This document shows positions 42,921 to 52,985 of a stretch of DNA of 55,631 nt, in pieces (the first letter of the stretch is position 1; each line of letters starts with the position of its first letter). This DNA comes from a filamentous cyanobacterium CCP3 (lineage in GTDB: Bacteria > Cyanobacteriota > Cyanobacteriia > Phormidesmidales > Phormidesmidaceae). The position numbers and the translations under genes were made by a program. Where the stretch lies: contig PYGV01000008.1 in the NCBI GenBank assembly GCA_003022385.1, forward strand, positions 1 to 55,631. The letters are read 5' to 3'. Under the pieces are notes generated by a model that had not been told where the DNA came from, searched no databases, and was given only the letters and a program-made list of their open reading frames with translations.

Positions 42921-43127
42921 CTATTCTAGCGGTAGCTGCACCGTTGCCGCAGTGCCCTGGCCTGCGGTGCTGCTGAGCTGCCCGGTGCCCCGGTGCAGGG
43001 TGACGACGGTGTGCACGATCGCCAGGCCCAGACCGCTGCTGGGCCTAGCGCCCACGTTGCTGCCCCGCGCGATCGGGTACCAGAGCGAGGGTTTGGTCGT
43101 AATCTGCCTTAAGAGAGCCGCGCGCAT
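42921..43127 (-). pseudogene. C-terminal remnant of a sensor histidine kinase
   Basis: The frame contains 'RGSNVGARPSSGLGLAIVHT' and 'TGQLSSTAGQGTAATVQLPL', the G2 box and final strands of a HATPase domain. N box, G1 box and HisKA are absent, and the upstream sequence has stops. A kinase fragment next to infC; a decayed gene. Confidence 0.7.
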
Positions 43128-43221
43128 CTACGCTATATGCCCTCCGGCTAAACCCAGCCCCACCATACCCCGGTCCTCAAACTCGATACCTGGGGCCGAA
43201 TGTGGCCTTGGGCAATCAGCC

Positions 43222-43647
43222 CTAGCCACGATTCTTAATGGTCATCACCTGCACTATCTGCTGGGCCGTCGGGTTGGGAATTTCTAGAATGACGCAGAGA
43301 TCTTCTAAAAAAGACTGCTCCTGGGGTGTAACCGTGCGGTCAGAGAGCACCAGATCGGTGGCGATCGCAAAGGCGGTCTCCCGCAGGTCCGGAGGCAGCA
43401 CCCCCTTGGCCTGGTTGATCAGTATACCTGGCCCCTCTTCTTTTAAACGCGCGAGCAGCGTGTCGAACAGGCGGTGTAGGGCTTCGCTAGAATAACTGCT
43501 GAACAGCGCCATACGCGACAGCAGCATCGTCATATCCTGCCCCTCGCGCTCGGCCAGATAGCCATCGGCGGCGATCGCCACCAGCGCAATGCTGGCCAGC
43601 GCCTCGGCTGGACCCATGGCCGCCGAGCCTGTGGATAAATTGGTCAC
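43222..43647 (-). CDS. TerB-family protein
   Basis: GTG 43647, preceded by GGGAG at spacing 9; 141 aa, helical. TerB-like pattern 'ASIALVAIAADGYLAEREGQ', 'LSRMALFSSYSS', 'FAIATDLVLSDRTVTPQEQS', 'FLEDLCVILEI', with repeated acidic 'ADG/SDR' metal-binding-like positions. In other bacteria the fold is associated with tellurite resistance and phage-related stress, but cyanobacterial single-domain copies are uncharacterised. Confidence 0.82.
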   Translation of the reverse strand: MTNLSTGSAAMGPAEALASIALVAIAADGYLAEREGQDMTMLLSRMALFSSYSSEALHRLFDTLLARLKEEGPGILINQAKGVLPPDLRETAFAIATDLVLSDRTVTPQEQSFLEDLCVILEIPNPTAQQIVQVMTIKNRG

Positions 43648-43787
43648 GACGGTTTCTCCCTAACGTTGGCCTCGCCCTGTGCCACTTAATTCTTGCCCTA
43701 AAGCCGCCCCGGTGCAATCCACTCGTCAGGAGTCTTCACAGCTAGCAAACCCGGTGTGGCCGTGGCCTCCGTCAAATTGCTTAATTG

Positions 43788-43803
43788 TGTGATCAATCTC
43801 ACA
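43788..43803 (+). promoter_or_regulatory. CRP-type operator, perfect consensus
   Basis: TGTGATCAATCTCACA fits TGTGA-N6-TCACA exactly, as bound by CRP and by the cyanobacterial SYCRP1. Its centre (43795.5) is ~61.5 bases from a predicted start near 43857 (-10 GATACT at 43847-43852) or ~40.5 from one near 43836 (TAGGTT at 43824-43829); both are classical activator positions. Confidence 0.75.
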
Positions 43804-43856
43804 GTCGGGTGTGACAAATTGGCTAGGTTTTCAGGAACCTTCCAGTGATACTAAGG

Positions 43857-43936
43857 TTGACTCAACTTTAGCCGAGTCATCTACAGGGAACACACAACCA
43901 ACCGACATGCCCTTACCGGGTCTGTCGGTTTTTTTT
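43857..43936 (+). ncRNA. Small RNA candidate, about 80 nt
   Basis: From the predicted start near 43857 comes a hairpin TGACTC/GAGTCA (43858-43879, 10-base loop), then ~20 single-stranded A/C-rich bases (containing GGGAACACACAACC), then a strong terminator. No ORF is present. The architecture (5' hairpin, unpaired stretch, intrinsic terminator) is that of a trans-acting small RNA; it could instead be an attenuated leader of the membrane-protein gene at 44013. Confidence 0.6.
43900..43936 (+). terminator. Intrinsic terminator
   Basis: 8-bp stem AACCGACA / TGTCGGTT with inner CCC/GGG pairing, followed by an uninterrupted T-run (43929-43936). Confidence 0.88.
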
Positions 43937-44012
43937 GGGATAACGGCGATCGACTGGGGTAGCCTTAGCCTAGCCCTAGGGTTTGCACATCTATTCGGAG
44001 CCCTCTTTGGCC

Positions 44013-44801
44013 ATGGCCGGAGCCTCTTCCCCCCTCCCCGACGACCGCTCGCCCGACCGCCCGACCCTTCAGGCTGTCCGGTCCCCCTGGCTCACTCGCC
44101 TGATTTCGCCTCAGTCTAACCAGCTCACCCTGGTCGGGCACCTGGCCCTGGCGGGGTCACTGCTGCTGGGTAGCCTCAGCCTCAACGTCTGGATGTTTGC
44201 CTTTGCCAGCAGCCAGGAGGGTGACTGGCTTAACCTCAGTACCGTTGCCAAAACTCGGGCCGACAGCCAGGCACTGGTTACCAACGTACAGGCTACGGCG
44301 GCTGAGCGATCGCGTATGGTCGATCAGTTCATGTTGATTCAGGCGCGGGTTGAAACCCACGTCCAGGTCATGGGGCTATTTTACAAACTCAATTTCATTG
44401 CCCTGGGCACCATCGGCTGGGCGACAGGACTGGCTTCAATCAGCCTGTTCTTTATCAGCAAAGTGGGTTGGGAACAGGTCAACAACGCCTTGATCAACCT
44501 GTTCATTGTGTCCTCCGGGCTGGTCATTTTTCACAGTAACCTGATCCTGATCTTCAAGTTCCAGGACAATATTCAGCTCAACGGCCAGCTCTACACCGAA
44601 TACACCCAGCTTTACAATGCGGTGCTGAGCTACTGGGCTATTCAGCCCAGCACCCCCAACAGCCCTACCCCAGCCGATTTCATTGTGGCCACCGACCAGC
44701 GCTTAACCGAACTGGGTCAGATCGCCCTCGATTTCGATGTCAGCCGGGTTTCGCAGTGGAGTCAACCCCTGGAGGGAGCAGGCGCCGAACCGTCACCTTA
44801 G
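44013..44801 (+). CDS. Membrane protein with methyl-accepting-like periplasmic region
   Basis: I choose ATG 44013 (MAGASSPLPDD); 262 aa. A helix at ~45-68 ('LVGHLALAGSLLLGSLSLNVWMF'), an ~85-residue helical loop, then two helices (~125-145, 'LNFIALGTIGWATGLASISLF'; ~160-185) and a C-terminal helical tail. No recognisable enzyme. Downstream of the CRP-site/terminator locus, so it may be expressed by read-through. Ends with a 4-base overlap with the S10 peptidase gene (convergent). Confidence 0.6.
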   Translation: MAGASSPLPDDRSPDRPTLQAVRSPWLTRLISPQSNQLTLVGHLALAGSLLLGSLSLNVWMFAFASSQEGDWLNLSTVAKTRADSQALVTNVQATAAERSRMVDQFMLIQARVETHVQVMGLFYKLNFIALGTIGWATGLASISLFFISKVGWEQVNNALINLFIVSSGLVIFHSNLILIFKFQDNIQLNGQLYTEYTQLYNAVLSYWAIQPSTPNSPTPADFIVATDQRLTELGQIALDFDVSRVSQWSQPLEGAGAEPSP

Positions 44802-46297
44802 CCACGGGTGGCCCGCTGATAAAAGGCCTGCATGTCGTCAAACCACTGTCGCCGCGACTCATCCCAGGTGTAAAACATGTGGCCCCCCTGAAAGTGGCGC
44901 AGGGTGAGATTGGGGCGCAGTTCATCGTTGAGCGCCATCTGATCGACTAGGTGATTGGAGGAGAAATAGGGCGTCACCAGGTCGTAGATACCGTGGGTGA
45001 TGTAAACCTGCAGGTAGGGGTTGAGGGCCATGCCCACCCGCAGGTCATCCACCGAGCCCACAAAGCCCTGGCGGTAGTCGCTTTCGGGCAAAAATTCCCA
45101 GGCTTTGAACACCTCAAAGCTGAGCAGGTTGTAGGTCAGCGTGGTGTTGACCCCCAGGGTAGCGCGCAGGTGGCTGTTAATGGCGCCGGTAAACAGGCGA
45201 TCGATGCCCTCCAGGGTGGGGTCGGTGCCCTCGTGCAGCACGCGATCGGGGAAGGGATCGATCGCCGTTACCGAGCCGTCGTAAAGGCCCAAAATGCGCT
45301 GCTGGTGGCGCAGTAGCTCGCGGGCAAACACCGTAATGTCGATGCGGCCCCGGTGGCGCTGCACCACCTCCGGGGGCAGACCAATCAGCTCGGCTAGCTG
45401 GCCAAAGACGCGCTGCTGGTCTTCGGCGGCGGCGGTGCGGCCCAGGGCCAGCAGCGGAATCAGGGTTTTGCGGGCAAACTCGGCGGCTTTGGCGCCGTGG
45501 GCAGCGGGGCTGTCGGTGGTATCGACCCGACCGTGGTAAACTGCCGTCGCCGCCATCGAGGGGATCACCGTGGCCCAGCCGCTGAGATTGTAGTCGTTGC
45601 CCTCCAGCAGCATAAACTCCATCACCGGAGAGATTAAAACCGCCCCGCACAGGCCCACGCCGTAGTCTTGCTGCAGCCTGCGGCAGAGCTTTGCCACCCG
45701 AAAGCCGCCGTAGCTTTCTCCGGCAATAAACACGGGTGACAGCCAGCGATGGTGAGTCGATAGGTAAGCCTGAATAAACTCGCCCAGGGCGTTGAGGTCG
45801 CGATCGACCGTCCAGAATTTCTTGGCGCTATGGTCGGCGCTGTCGTCGGGTTTATCCCCTGGCTTTTCGGCCGATTTGTCCTCTGATTTTTCAGATTTTT
45901 CCCCATCCTTGGGCAGGGTGCGGCTAAAGCCAGTGCCCAGCGGATCGATAAACACCAGGTCGGTAAAGCTCAGCCAGCTTTCGCTGTTGTCCGTCACCTG
46001 CACGGGCGGGCGGGGCAGGCTGCCGTCGGGGTTAAACACAACCCGGCGCGGCCCCAGAGCGCCCATGTGCAGGTAGGCCGAAGCTGCCCCAGGACCACCG
46101 TTAAACACAAAGGTAATGGGCCGCTGGGCCGGGTCTTGGTCGGCAATGGTGTACGCCACGTGGAACAGCTCCGCCACGGGTTTGTCATTTTCGTAGAGCG
46201 TCTGCCACTGGGCCGAAGCAGTGTAGGGTTGGCTACCGTGGGAGGTAGTCAGCAGGTGCTCGGTGGTGTTGCCCTGGCGCTGAGGAGTGTCTGGCAT
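44798..46297 (-). CDS. S10 family serine carboxypeptidase-like protein
   Basis: I take ATG 46297 (MPDTPQRQGN); GTG 46357 with AGGA upstream is an alternative. 499 aa. S10 features: 'FVFNGGPGAASAYLHMGALG' (oxyanion), nucleophile in 'VFIAGESYGGFRVAKL' (GESYGG), acid in 'YITHGIYDLVTPY', base His in 'FQGGHMFYTWDE'. A charged insertion of ~30 Lys/Glu/Asp residues follows 'LGTGFSRTLPKD'. No signal peptide is evident, unlike secreted eukaryotic relatives, so the enzyme may be cytosolic. Substrate: C-terminal residues of peptides (family knowledge). Confidence 0.9.
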   Translation of the reverse strand: MPDTPQRQGNTTEHLLTTSHGSQPYTASAQWQTLYENDKPVAELFHVAYTIADQDPAQRPITFVFNGGPGAASAYLHMGALGPRRVVFNPDGSLPRPPVQVTDNSESWLSFTDLVFIDPLGTGFSRTLPKDGEKSEKSEDKSAEKPGDKPDDSADHSAKKFWTVDRDLNALGEFIQAYLSTHHRWLSPVFIAGESYGGFRVAKLCRRLQQDYGVGLCGAVLISPVMEFMLLEGNDYNLSGWATVIPSMAATAVYHGRVDTTDSPAAHGAKAAEFARKTLIPLLALGRTAAAEDQQRVFGQLAELIGLPPEVVQRHRGRIDITVFARELLRHQQRILGLYDGSVTAIDPFPDRVLHEGTDPTLEGIDRLFTGAINSHLRATLGVNTTLTYNLLSFEVFKAWEFLPESDYRQGFVGSVDDLRVGMALNPYLQVYITHGIYDLVTPYFSSNHLVDQMALNDELRPNLTLRHFQGGHMFYTWDESRRQWFDDMQAFYQRATRG

Positions 46298-46496
46298 GGC
46301 GATGCGGTTAAGAAGACTCTCCCTGTTATAGCGCGGGTGCTGCTGGGCAATGGGCACAATTCCTAAAGCGATACTTGTTCCGAGTCAGTTCCCGATCGCG
46401 TCGCAAATTGTTCTCTACTTAATCAGGAAAGGACACTGTGCCCCCTGAAGATTTAGATTGGGTTAAATTGAATTTTGTCTTAGGAGTTGAGACCCG

Positions 46497-47357
46497 ATGA
46501 GATGGCTCCTGCCCAACATTATCAGCGCCTTTGATAACGTCTACAGCGGCTGGATTCTATGGAACTTGTTTTTGGCGGCGATTCCGCTGCTGCTGAGTTT
46601 TAGCCTGTTTCGTCGCCAGAGCTTAGCCAACCGATGGTTTTTGGCGGCCTGCGTGCTGGTGGGAATAATTGGGGTGCTGGGGCTGGGGCCTCGCATTCCC
46701 CGAGTGATGCAGGGGCTATTTAACCTGGTTAGAAACAGCGGCGATAGCGGCCTGTCCTCCTGGTTTGGGCTGCTGTGGTTGCTGACGGTGATGGCCTTTG
46801 CCGGTCTCCTCAGCTTAAAGATATTCAAGACCAAGCAAAACCCCCAGGGGTGGCTGTGGTGGGTTGGCCTGGTAGTGTTCTTGGTCTTTTTGCCCAACGC
46901 GCCCTACGTGCTCACCGACATTATTCACTTGATTCGAGGCACCAGCTCGGGACAGATTCGCATTTTGGTGGTGGCTCTGGTGTTTATTCCCCTTCACGCG
47001 GCCGCCATTTTGCTGGGGTTCGAAGCCTACGTCATCTCGATTCTCAACCTGGCTGCCTACCTCAAGCAGCACGGTGCCAAGGCGATGATTTTGCCCCTTG
47101 AGCTGACGATTCACGCCCTCAGCGCGGTGGGCATCTACCTGGGTCGGTTTTTGCGCTTTAACAGCTGGGATCTGGTCATTGACCCCACGGGCGTCATCGC
47201 CTACACCCTCGACGCCCTGACCTCAAAGCAACCGGCGGTGGTTATCTTTATTACGTTTTTGATTTTGTCCAGCCTTTACTGGGTGATGAAGCAAATCACC
47301 CTGGGGCTCAAGCTGCGCATTCGCTACGCTCGCCAGGGCATAGATGTGCTCGACTAG
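46497..47357 (+). CDS. DUF1361 membrane protein
   Basis: 286 aa, about seven to eight predicted helices. The family signature 'VFLVFLPNAPYVLTDIIHLI' lies at ~135-155, together with 'WNLFLAAIPLLLSF' and 'RFNSWDLVIDPTGV'. DUF1361 proteins are integral membrane proteins of unknown function. Independent gene. Confidence 0.85.
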   Translation: MRWLLPNIISAFDNVYSGWILWNLFLAAIPLLLSFSLFRRQSLANRWFLAACVLVGIIGVLGLGPRIPRVMQGLFNLVRNSGDSGLSSWFGLLWLLTVMAFAGLLSLKIFKTKQNPQGWLWWVGLVVFLVFLPNAPYVLTDIIHLIRGTSSGQIRILVVALVFIPLHAAAILLGFEAYVISILNLAAYLKQHGAKAMILPLELTIHALSAVGIYLGRFLRFNSWDLVIDPTGVIAYTLDALTSKQPAVVIFITFLILSSLYWVMKQITLGLKLRIRYARQGIDVLD

Positions 47358-47443
47358 GGCGCTCGACTAGGCTCCCGGAATCCGCCATGCAGCAAGTGTA
47401 AGCAGAAGCGGGCACCTTAGCCCTAGCGTTACTTTAGGCAGCT

Positions 47444-48976
<1,533 letters not shown>

Positions 48977-49025
48977 GCTGCACAAGACCTGGACCCCTTA
49001 GTGGTGCAGAAAACTCATTGCAGTC

Positions 49026-49505
49026 TCAATGTGAGAACGTAACAACCCTAGAGAACTCAATGCGGCAGTCTAAGGCATCTCGTTTGCACTGAGAAGCACA
49101 GGCGGGTGGTGGATTGCACTTGGGCAAGGCTTGGAGGATGGGCAGAGGCAATCGCTCATAGCAGAGGCGAGCCAGTTCCCGCAGACCGAGTTGCAGAAAA
49201 CTCAAGCCCCGCTCGCCATGCCAATCGAGGCGAGAGCGTTGGCCCGCCTTAACCAGCATCATGCCCAACACCAGCGCAATTAGATAGGCGCAATCGAGCA
49301 GCATAAACAAGCGAGTTAGGCTGTCGGCATCGCGTAAGCCAGAGTCAAGGACACCCAAGGCCGCTGACTTGTAGTCCTTAAAGTGGGGTTCAATCCCCCC
49401 CAAAGCGTTGGCCGTAGAGCGCAAAGGTTTGTAACGAAGCGGCTTGGCTGGATAATACCGCCCAGGTATCTTGTGCACCGGCAGCCCTTTCAAGTTTTTT
49501 CCCAA
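49026..49505 (-). mobile_element. Transposase remnant (IS4-like, C-terminal part)
   Basis: The frame shows 'LGGIEPHFKDYKSAALGVLD' and 'LFMLLDCAYLIALVLGMM', the end of an IS4-family DDE transposase; the Glu of the E box may be the one in 'GIEPHFKDYKS'. The N-terminal half with the two Asp residues is missing. No terminal inverted repeats could be identified. Sits between Ycf46 and the HLIP gene. Confidence 0.75.
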
Positions 49506-49768
49506 TCAATCGTTTTGATCGCTGGTTACTGTTAGTGTAGCGATCGATTAAACGGTATAAATACCAACAGTTTGATCGAGCTAACTTTTGGTTTCCTATG
49601 GCGCGATCGCGCTTCGCTACCCCGTCACTGATTTGACCTTAGAACGTATCTCTCCAACAGCAGATTAGGCCGCTGTTCTAAACCCATCGCTATCTATTTC
49701 TATGGAAGGATGGTTCTTTTGTTTAGCATTGTTAAGTTGTCGTCAGCGATGTAAGCCAAGGTAACAGT

Positions 49769-49969
49769 ATGCAAGACATTAAAGACCGCTCGACCGTGAA
49801 CCAAGATGTGCAACAGCCTTATTACTATCCCGGTACCCACTGGCGCTTTGGCTTTGTTCCAAGCGCGGAAATTTGGAACGGTCGCCTGGCTATGGTCGGC
49901 TTTCTTTCGGCAATTTTAATCGAGATCTTTTCTGGGCAGGGCGTCCTCCATTTTTGGGGAATTATGTAA
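49769..49969 (+). CDS. High-light-inducible protein (HLIP/CAB family)
   Basis: 66 aa, ATG 49769 after AAGG. The chlorophyll-binding helix reads 'AEIWNGRLAMVGFLSAILIE' (~31-50) with the ExxNGRxAM motif: Glu and Asn ligate chlorophyll, and Arg makes the salt bridge in the dimer. An N-terminal ~25 residues are polar. HLIPs protect photosystem assembly and quench energy under excess light in the thylakoid membrane. Followed by a strong terminator. Confidence 0.93.
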   Translation: MQDIKDRSTVNQDVQQPYYYPGTHWRFGFVPSAEIWNGRLAMVGFLSAILIEIFSGQGVLHFWGIM

Positions 49970-50000
49970 GTAGGTCGGCCAACGCTAAAGTTATGTGAGC

Positions 50001-50040
50001 AAGCGGCATTACTTACGTTTGATGCCGCTTTTCTGTTTTT
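50001..50040 (+). terminator. Terminator of the HLIP gene
   Basis: AAGCGGCAT (50001-50009) and ATGCCGCTT (50022-50030), 9-bp perfect stem, then TTCTGTTTTT. Confidence 0.85.
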
Positions 50041-50328
50041 GCCATTTTTCGTCTTTAAGAAAGCTTTAGGAAATAGAGCAGTTTTCTGATTTGCATTTAC
50101 TGGAGCTTTTGTGGGTGCAGAGCCTGAATAACTGGTGAGCAACTTTAGTTAGATAGCCAAACGGAGTATGAATAAAGACTTGATAGCTTAACCAAATAAG
50201 TCTATCCGCCTATAGAGAATGGTTACAGCCAAGATTGTCACTATAAAAGGAGAATCTTGGGCTGGGTTATAGGGCTGAGCCGTATCCCTTGCTCAAGGGC
50301 TAAACCAGCATTTAAGGATATTCGTTCT

Positions 50329-50823
50329 ATGACAGCCCAAACCATGCAAGCAAGGCAAAACCGCGAGATCATCGCAGTCTATGGCAGCCGTCGTGAAGCT
50401 GACCAGGCTAAACAGGCTATTCAAAACTCCGGCATCATGGGGCAGCGCGTCTACATTGATGATCATGTTTCCACCAGTGTTCAGGTGTTCGCTCAGGGCA
50501 CGACCGTAGGTGGTCAGGCGGGCTTCTTTATGGGCGGCTTCATGGGCGGCGCACTGGGTGTCATTATCACCATTATTGCAGTCTTCCAAATGACCGGAGA
50601 CTACCCCCATTCAAACCTCAGCCGCCTCATGGTGTTTGGTTTTACCATTGCGGGTGCAGTATTTGGTGCGCTGGTGGGCAAAGGGCTGCGAGATAAACAA
50701 CCAGCTAGCGAAAAGATTAAAGGAGATCCCGACCTGGCTCGCCAGTTTCGCCTGGTCGTTGAGGGCAACAGCGACGAGCTTCGTCAGGCTCGACAAGCGC
50801 TCAACCAACCGCCAACCAGCTAG
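50329..50823 (+). CDS. General-stress-protein-17M-like membrane protein
   Basis: ATG 50329 with AAGGA upstream; the longer frame from 50257 lacks a plausible start. 164 aa. An N-terminal ~60-residue alpha/beta module ('IIAVYGSRREADQAKQAIQN'), then two hydrophobic segments with glycine zippers ('GGQAGFFMGGFMGGALGVII'; 'IAGAVFGALVGKGL') and a C-terminal ~35-residue segment. Similar to the N-terminal fold of stress protein 17M. Probably membrane-inserted. A hairpin follows at 50845-50882. Confidence 0.75.
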   Translation: MTAQTMQARQNREIIAVYGSRREADQAKQAIQNSGIMGQRVYIDDHVSTSVQVFAQGTTVGGQAGFFMGGFMGGALGVIITIIAVFQMTGDYPHSNLSRLMVFGFTIAGAVFGALVGKGLRDKQPASEKIKGDPDLARQFRLVVEGNSDELRQARQALNQPPTS

Positions 50824-50844
50824 ATTTAACTCACAGTTCTAAAT

Positions 50845-50882
50845 AATCAGCAGGGGATACCGAGTGGTGTCCCCTGCTGATT
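50845..50882 (+). terminator. 13-bp hairpin after the stress-type membrane protein
   Basis: AATCAGCAGGGGA / TCCCCTGCTGATT, perfect stem, 12-base loop; a weak T-rich tail follows (GTTTGATT). Confidence 0.75.
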
Positions 50883-50999
50883 GTTTGATTGAACGTTGCT
50901 GTTAAAGCTACCGCCTAAAATACCAGCTAGCAGCGATTTTAGTAGCGATGGGTGTAATCAGACGGCGTTTTACCATGTCGTGGTTGACTTACCTTAGGT

Positions 51000-51500
51000 A
51001 TGCAGGCGTTTATGGACAACCCCACATCTACACAGATGATTGAGCATCTGCGGCGGGCTAACCAGGTCGCCCAGGTCGCTATAGCTCAGGGGCATCATCC
51101 CTTTGGGGCAATTTTGGTAGCCCCCGACCACAGCACCGTGCTGCTAGAGCAGGGCAACGTAGATACGCTCAACCACGCCGAGTCAACCCTGATGCGGCAC
51201 GCCCATGCTGAATTTGAACCCAGTTTTTTGTGGGGCTGCACCCTCTACACCACGGTTGAGCCCTGCGTCATGTGTGCCGGGGCGCAGTACTGGGCCAACG
51301 TGGGGCGACTGGTCTACGGCATTTCAGAGCGGCAGTTGCTGAAGATTACAGGTGATCACGCGGCAAACCCGACCCTGGATGTGCCCTGTCGCTACGTATT
51401 TGACCACGGCCAAAAAGCCATTCAGGTCTGGGGGCCGATCGCGGCGGTGGAGGCCGAAATTTTGGCCCTGCACCAGGGATTTTGGCAAAAGCCTACCTGA
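51000..51500 (+). CDS. Nucleoside deaminase family protein
   Basis: 166 aa (a second ATG at 51012 is possible). Cytidine/guanine-deaminase-like zinc motif: 'HAE' in 'DTLNHAESTLMR' and 'PCVMC' in 'TTVEPCVMCAGAQYWANVGR'. 'GHHPFGAILV' near the N-terminus is typical of guanine deaminase (GuaD)/tRNA-adenosine deaminase relatives. Converts a nucleobase or nucleoside amino group to keto; guanine is the most likely substrate but cytosine-like is possible. Confidence 0.88.
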   Translation: MQAFMDNPTSTQMIEHLRRANQVAQVAIAQGHHPFGAILVAPDHSTVLLEQGNVDTLNHAESTLMRHAHAEFEPSFLWGCTLYTTVEPCVMCAGAQYWANVGRLVYGISERQLLKITGDHAANPTLDVPCRYVFDHGQKAIQVWGPIAAVEAEILALHQGFWQKPT

Positions 51501-51690
51501 ACCAGACACCGTTCTACACTCGGCGTTCTCTCATCGGCATGGCCAAAAGTCATGGTTTGTGAACTTATCTAGCGCGATCGCGGCATATCGCGCTCATTTT
51601 GTAAAAATGAATACAGAAATACTCGGACAGCCTCTTTTCTTTGCCAAAGAGAATGCTGTCGCCAGCCGTAATCCTTCAAGAAGGCGACCC

Positions 51691-51918
51691 ATGACTCCGC
51701 AACTTCAGTCTCAATCTGACGCTAAACTGGCGCCGAACTGGCCCCCGGTCTGCCACATTGCCTATACCCGCGACACCTGGGTAACGCTGGCCAACCGGCC
51801 CAGCGAATATGCCGCTGCTGAGGCCAAGCTGCTTTGTCAGGCATCGCCCGATACCTGGGTCGCCTGGGTGCCCGACCACGGCGAAACCGTGCTGCACAAA
51901 AGCCACTTTTACGTCTAA
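51691..51918 (+). CDS. Hypothetical protein, coupled to the next
   Basis: 75 aa from ATG 51691 after AAGAAGG; an upstream ATG at 51607 lacks support. Acts as first member of a pair: its stop TAA overlaps the next ATG (TAATG). Sequence includes 'CHIAYTRDTWVTLANRPSEY' and ends 'HKSHFYV'. No family recognised. Confidence 0.6.
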   Translation: MTPQLQSQSDAKLAPNWPPVCHIAYTRDTWVTLANRPSEYAAAEAKLLCQASPDTWVAWVPDHGETVLHKSHFYV

Positions 51919-52205
51919 TGCATCCCAATTCACTAGAAGACTTAGCGGTAGACTCACCCCCAGACTCGCCCATCGACTGGGATGAGCTGTTTGAATACCT
52001 GCCCGGCACCCTCGTCGAACAGGTCGATCAGCCGGGTATCTGCTACGAAATTGAGGGCTATGAGGCCACCATGGTGCCGCCCATCTGGCTGGTCGGTGAC
52101 CCGCGCCCCCGCTATCCCCACGAGCTGCGGATTGTGTCGCAGCAGCCAGCCCAGGTTTGTGCCCTGGAGCCCGCCGCCACGGGAGCTAGGACGCCCCTCG
52201 CCTGA
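51918..52205 (+). CDS. Hypothetical protein, second of a coupled pair
   Basis: 95 aa from ATG 51918 (MHPNSLEDLAV). Acidic: 'PPDSPIDWDELFEYLPGTLV' and 'EGYEATMVPPIWLVGDPRPR'. No family recognised. Ends 20 bases inside the 3' end of the convergent MOSC gene. Confidence 0.6.
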   Translation: MHPNSLEDLAVDSPPDSPIDWDELFEYLPGTLVEQVDQPGICYEIEGYEATMVPPIWLVGDPRPRYPHELRIVSQQPAQVCALEPAATGARTPLA

Positions 52206-52845
52206 GCAGCTTTTCCTGCCAGTTGGGCGAAAGCAGCGGACACTGGGCCAGCGCTACCGCTGCAGCCCGATCGCCCTGGTCGTGGTGCATGATCTGGTTA
52301 GCGCGGGCTACGCTCCACTGGGGGTAGGGGCGATCGCACAAGGTCACCGCTACCCCCGGCTGAACGCTGCCCTCCTGTAGCACCCGAAAATACCAGCCGC
52401 TGCGTCCGTTGGCCTTGACCTGCAGGGCCAGATCGTCGATGCGCCAGCGGCGAGACAGCTTCCAGCAGGGCTGCCGGGGCTGTGAAACCTGTACCCTGGC
52501 GCTACCAATGGCATAGATATCGCCAATGCAGACGTCGGCTTCGGTTTGCCCCGCCACCGTAAAGTTTTCGCCAAAGCCGCCGTAGGGCAGCTCAGGGCGG
52601 CTGAGGTGCGATCGCCAGTAGGGATAGTGGTCGGCACTGTAGGCCAGTACGGCTTTATCGACGCCGCCGTGGTTTTTTAAGTCGGCCTGACCGTCGCCCG
52701 CCAGGTTAGTCGCGCCCAGCCACACCTCCCCCTCCACCGGCTGCTTAAAAAATCCGGTGGTCCAGCGCCGATCCATCGGGTCGGAGGCCGCATTGGTGCC
52801 CAGGGTTTGGGGCAGACCCACCTGGAGGGTGACAAGCTCGGGCAT
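52186..52845 (-). CDS. MOSC domain protein
   Basis: I choose ATG 52845 (MPELVTLQVGLPQTLG); the upstream 43 codons look non-coding. 219 aa. MOSC features similar to YiiM: 'GDGQADLKNHGGVDKAVLAY', 'YPYWRSHLS', 'GGFGENFTV', 'DVCIGDIYAIGSARVQVSQP', 'RQPCWKLSRRW', where Cys and the preceding residues form the putative catalytic/Moco-sulfide site. Likely molybdenum-cofactor-dependent reduction of N-hydroxylated compounds (family knowledge); the redox partner is unknown. Confidence 0.88.
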   Translation of the reverse strand: MPELVTLQVGLPQTLGTNAASDPMDRRWTTGFFKQPVEGEVWLGATNLAGDGQADLKNHGGVDKAVLAYSADHYPYWRSHLSRPELPYGGFGENFTVAGQTEADVCIGDIYAIGSARVQVSQPRQPCWKLSRRWRIDDLALQVKANGRSGWYFRVLQEGSVQPGVAVTLCDRPYPQWSVARANQIMHHDQGDRAAAVALAQCPLLSPNWQEKLLRRGAS

Positions 52846-52985
52846 GGTAAAAACGGTTAGAACAAAGAATTTCCCCAAGCATATCGGGCTATCGGGCCAA
52901 GCGATCGCGCTGCCCCTTCCATCGAAGCTGAAAAGCTGCGACCAGGGTGATTCCCGATCGCAGCTCCCTGACAACTCCTTGAATC

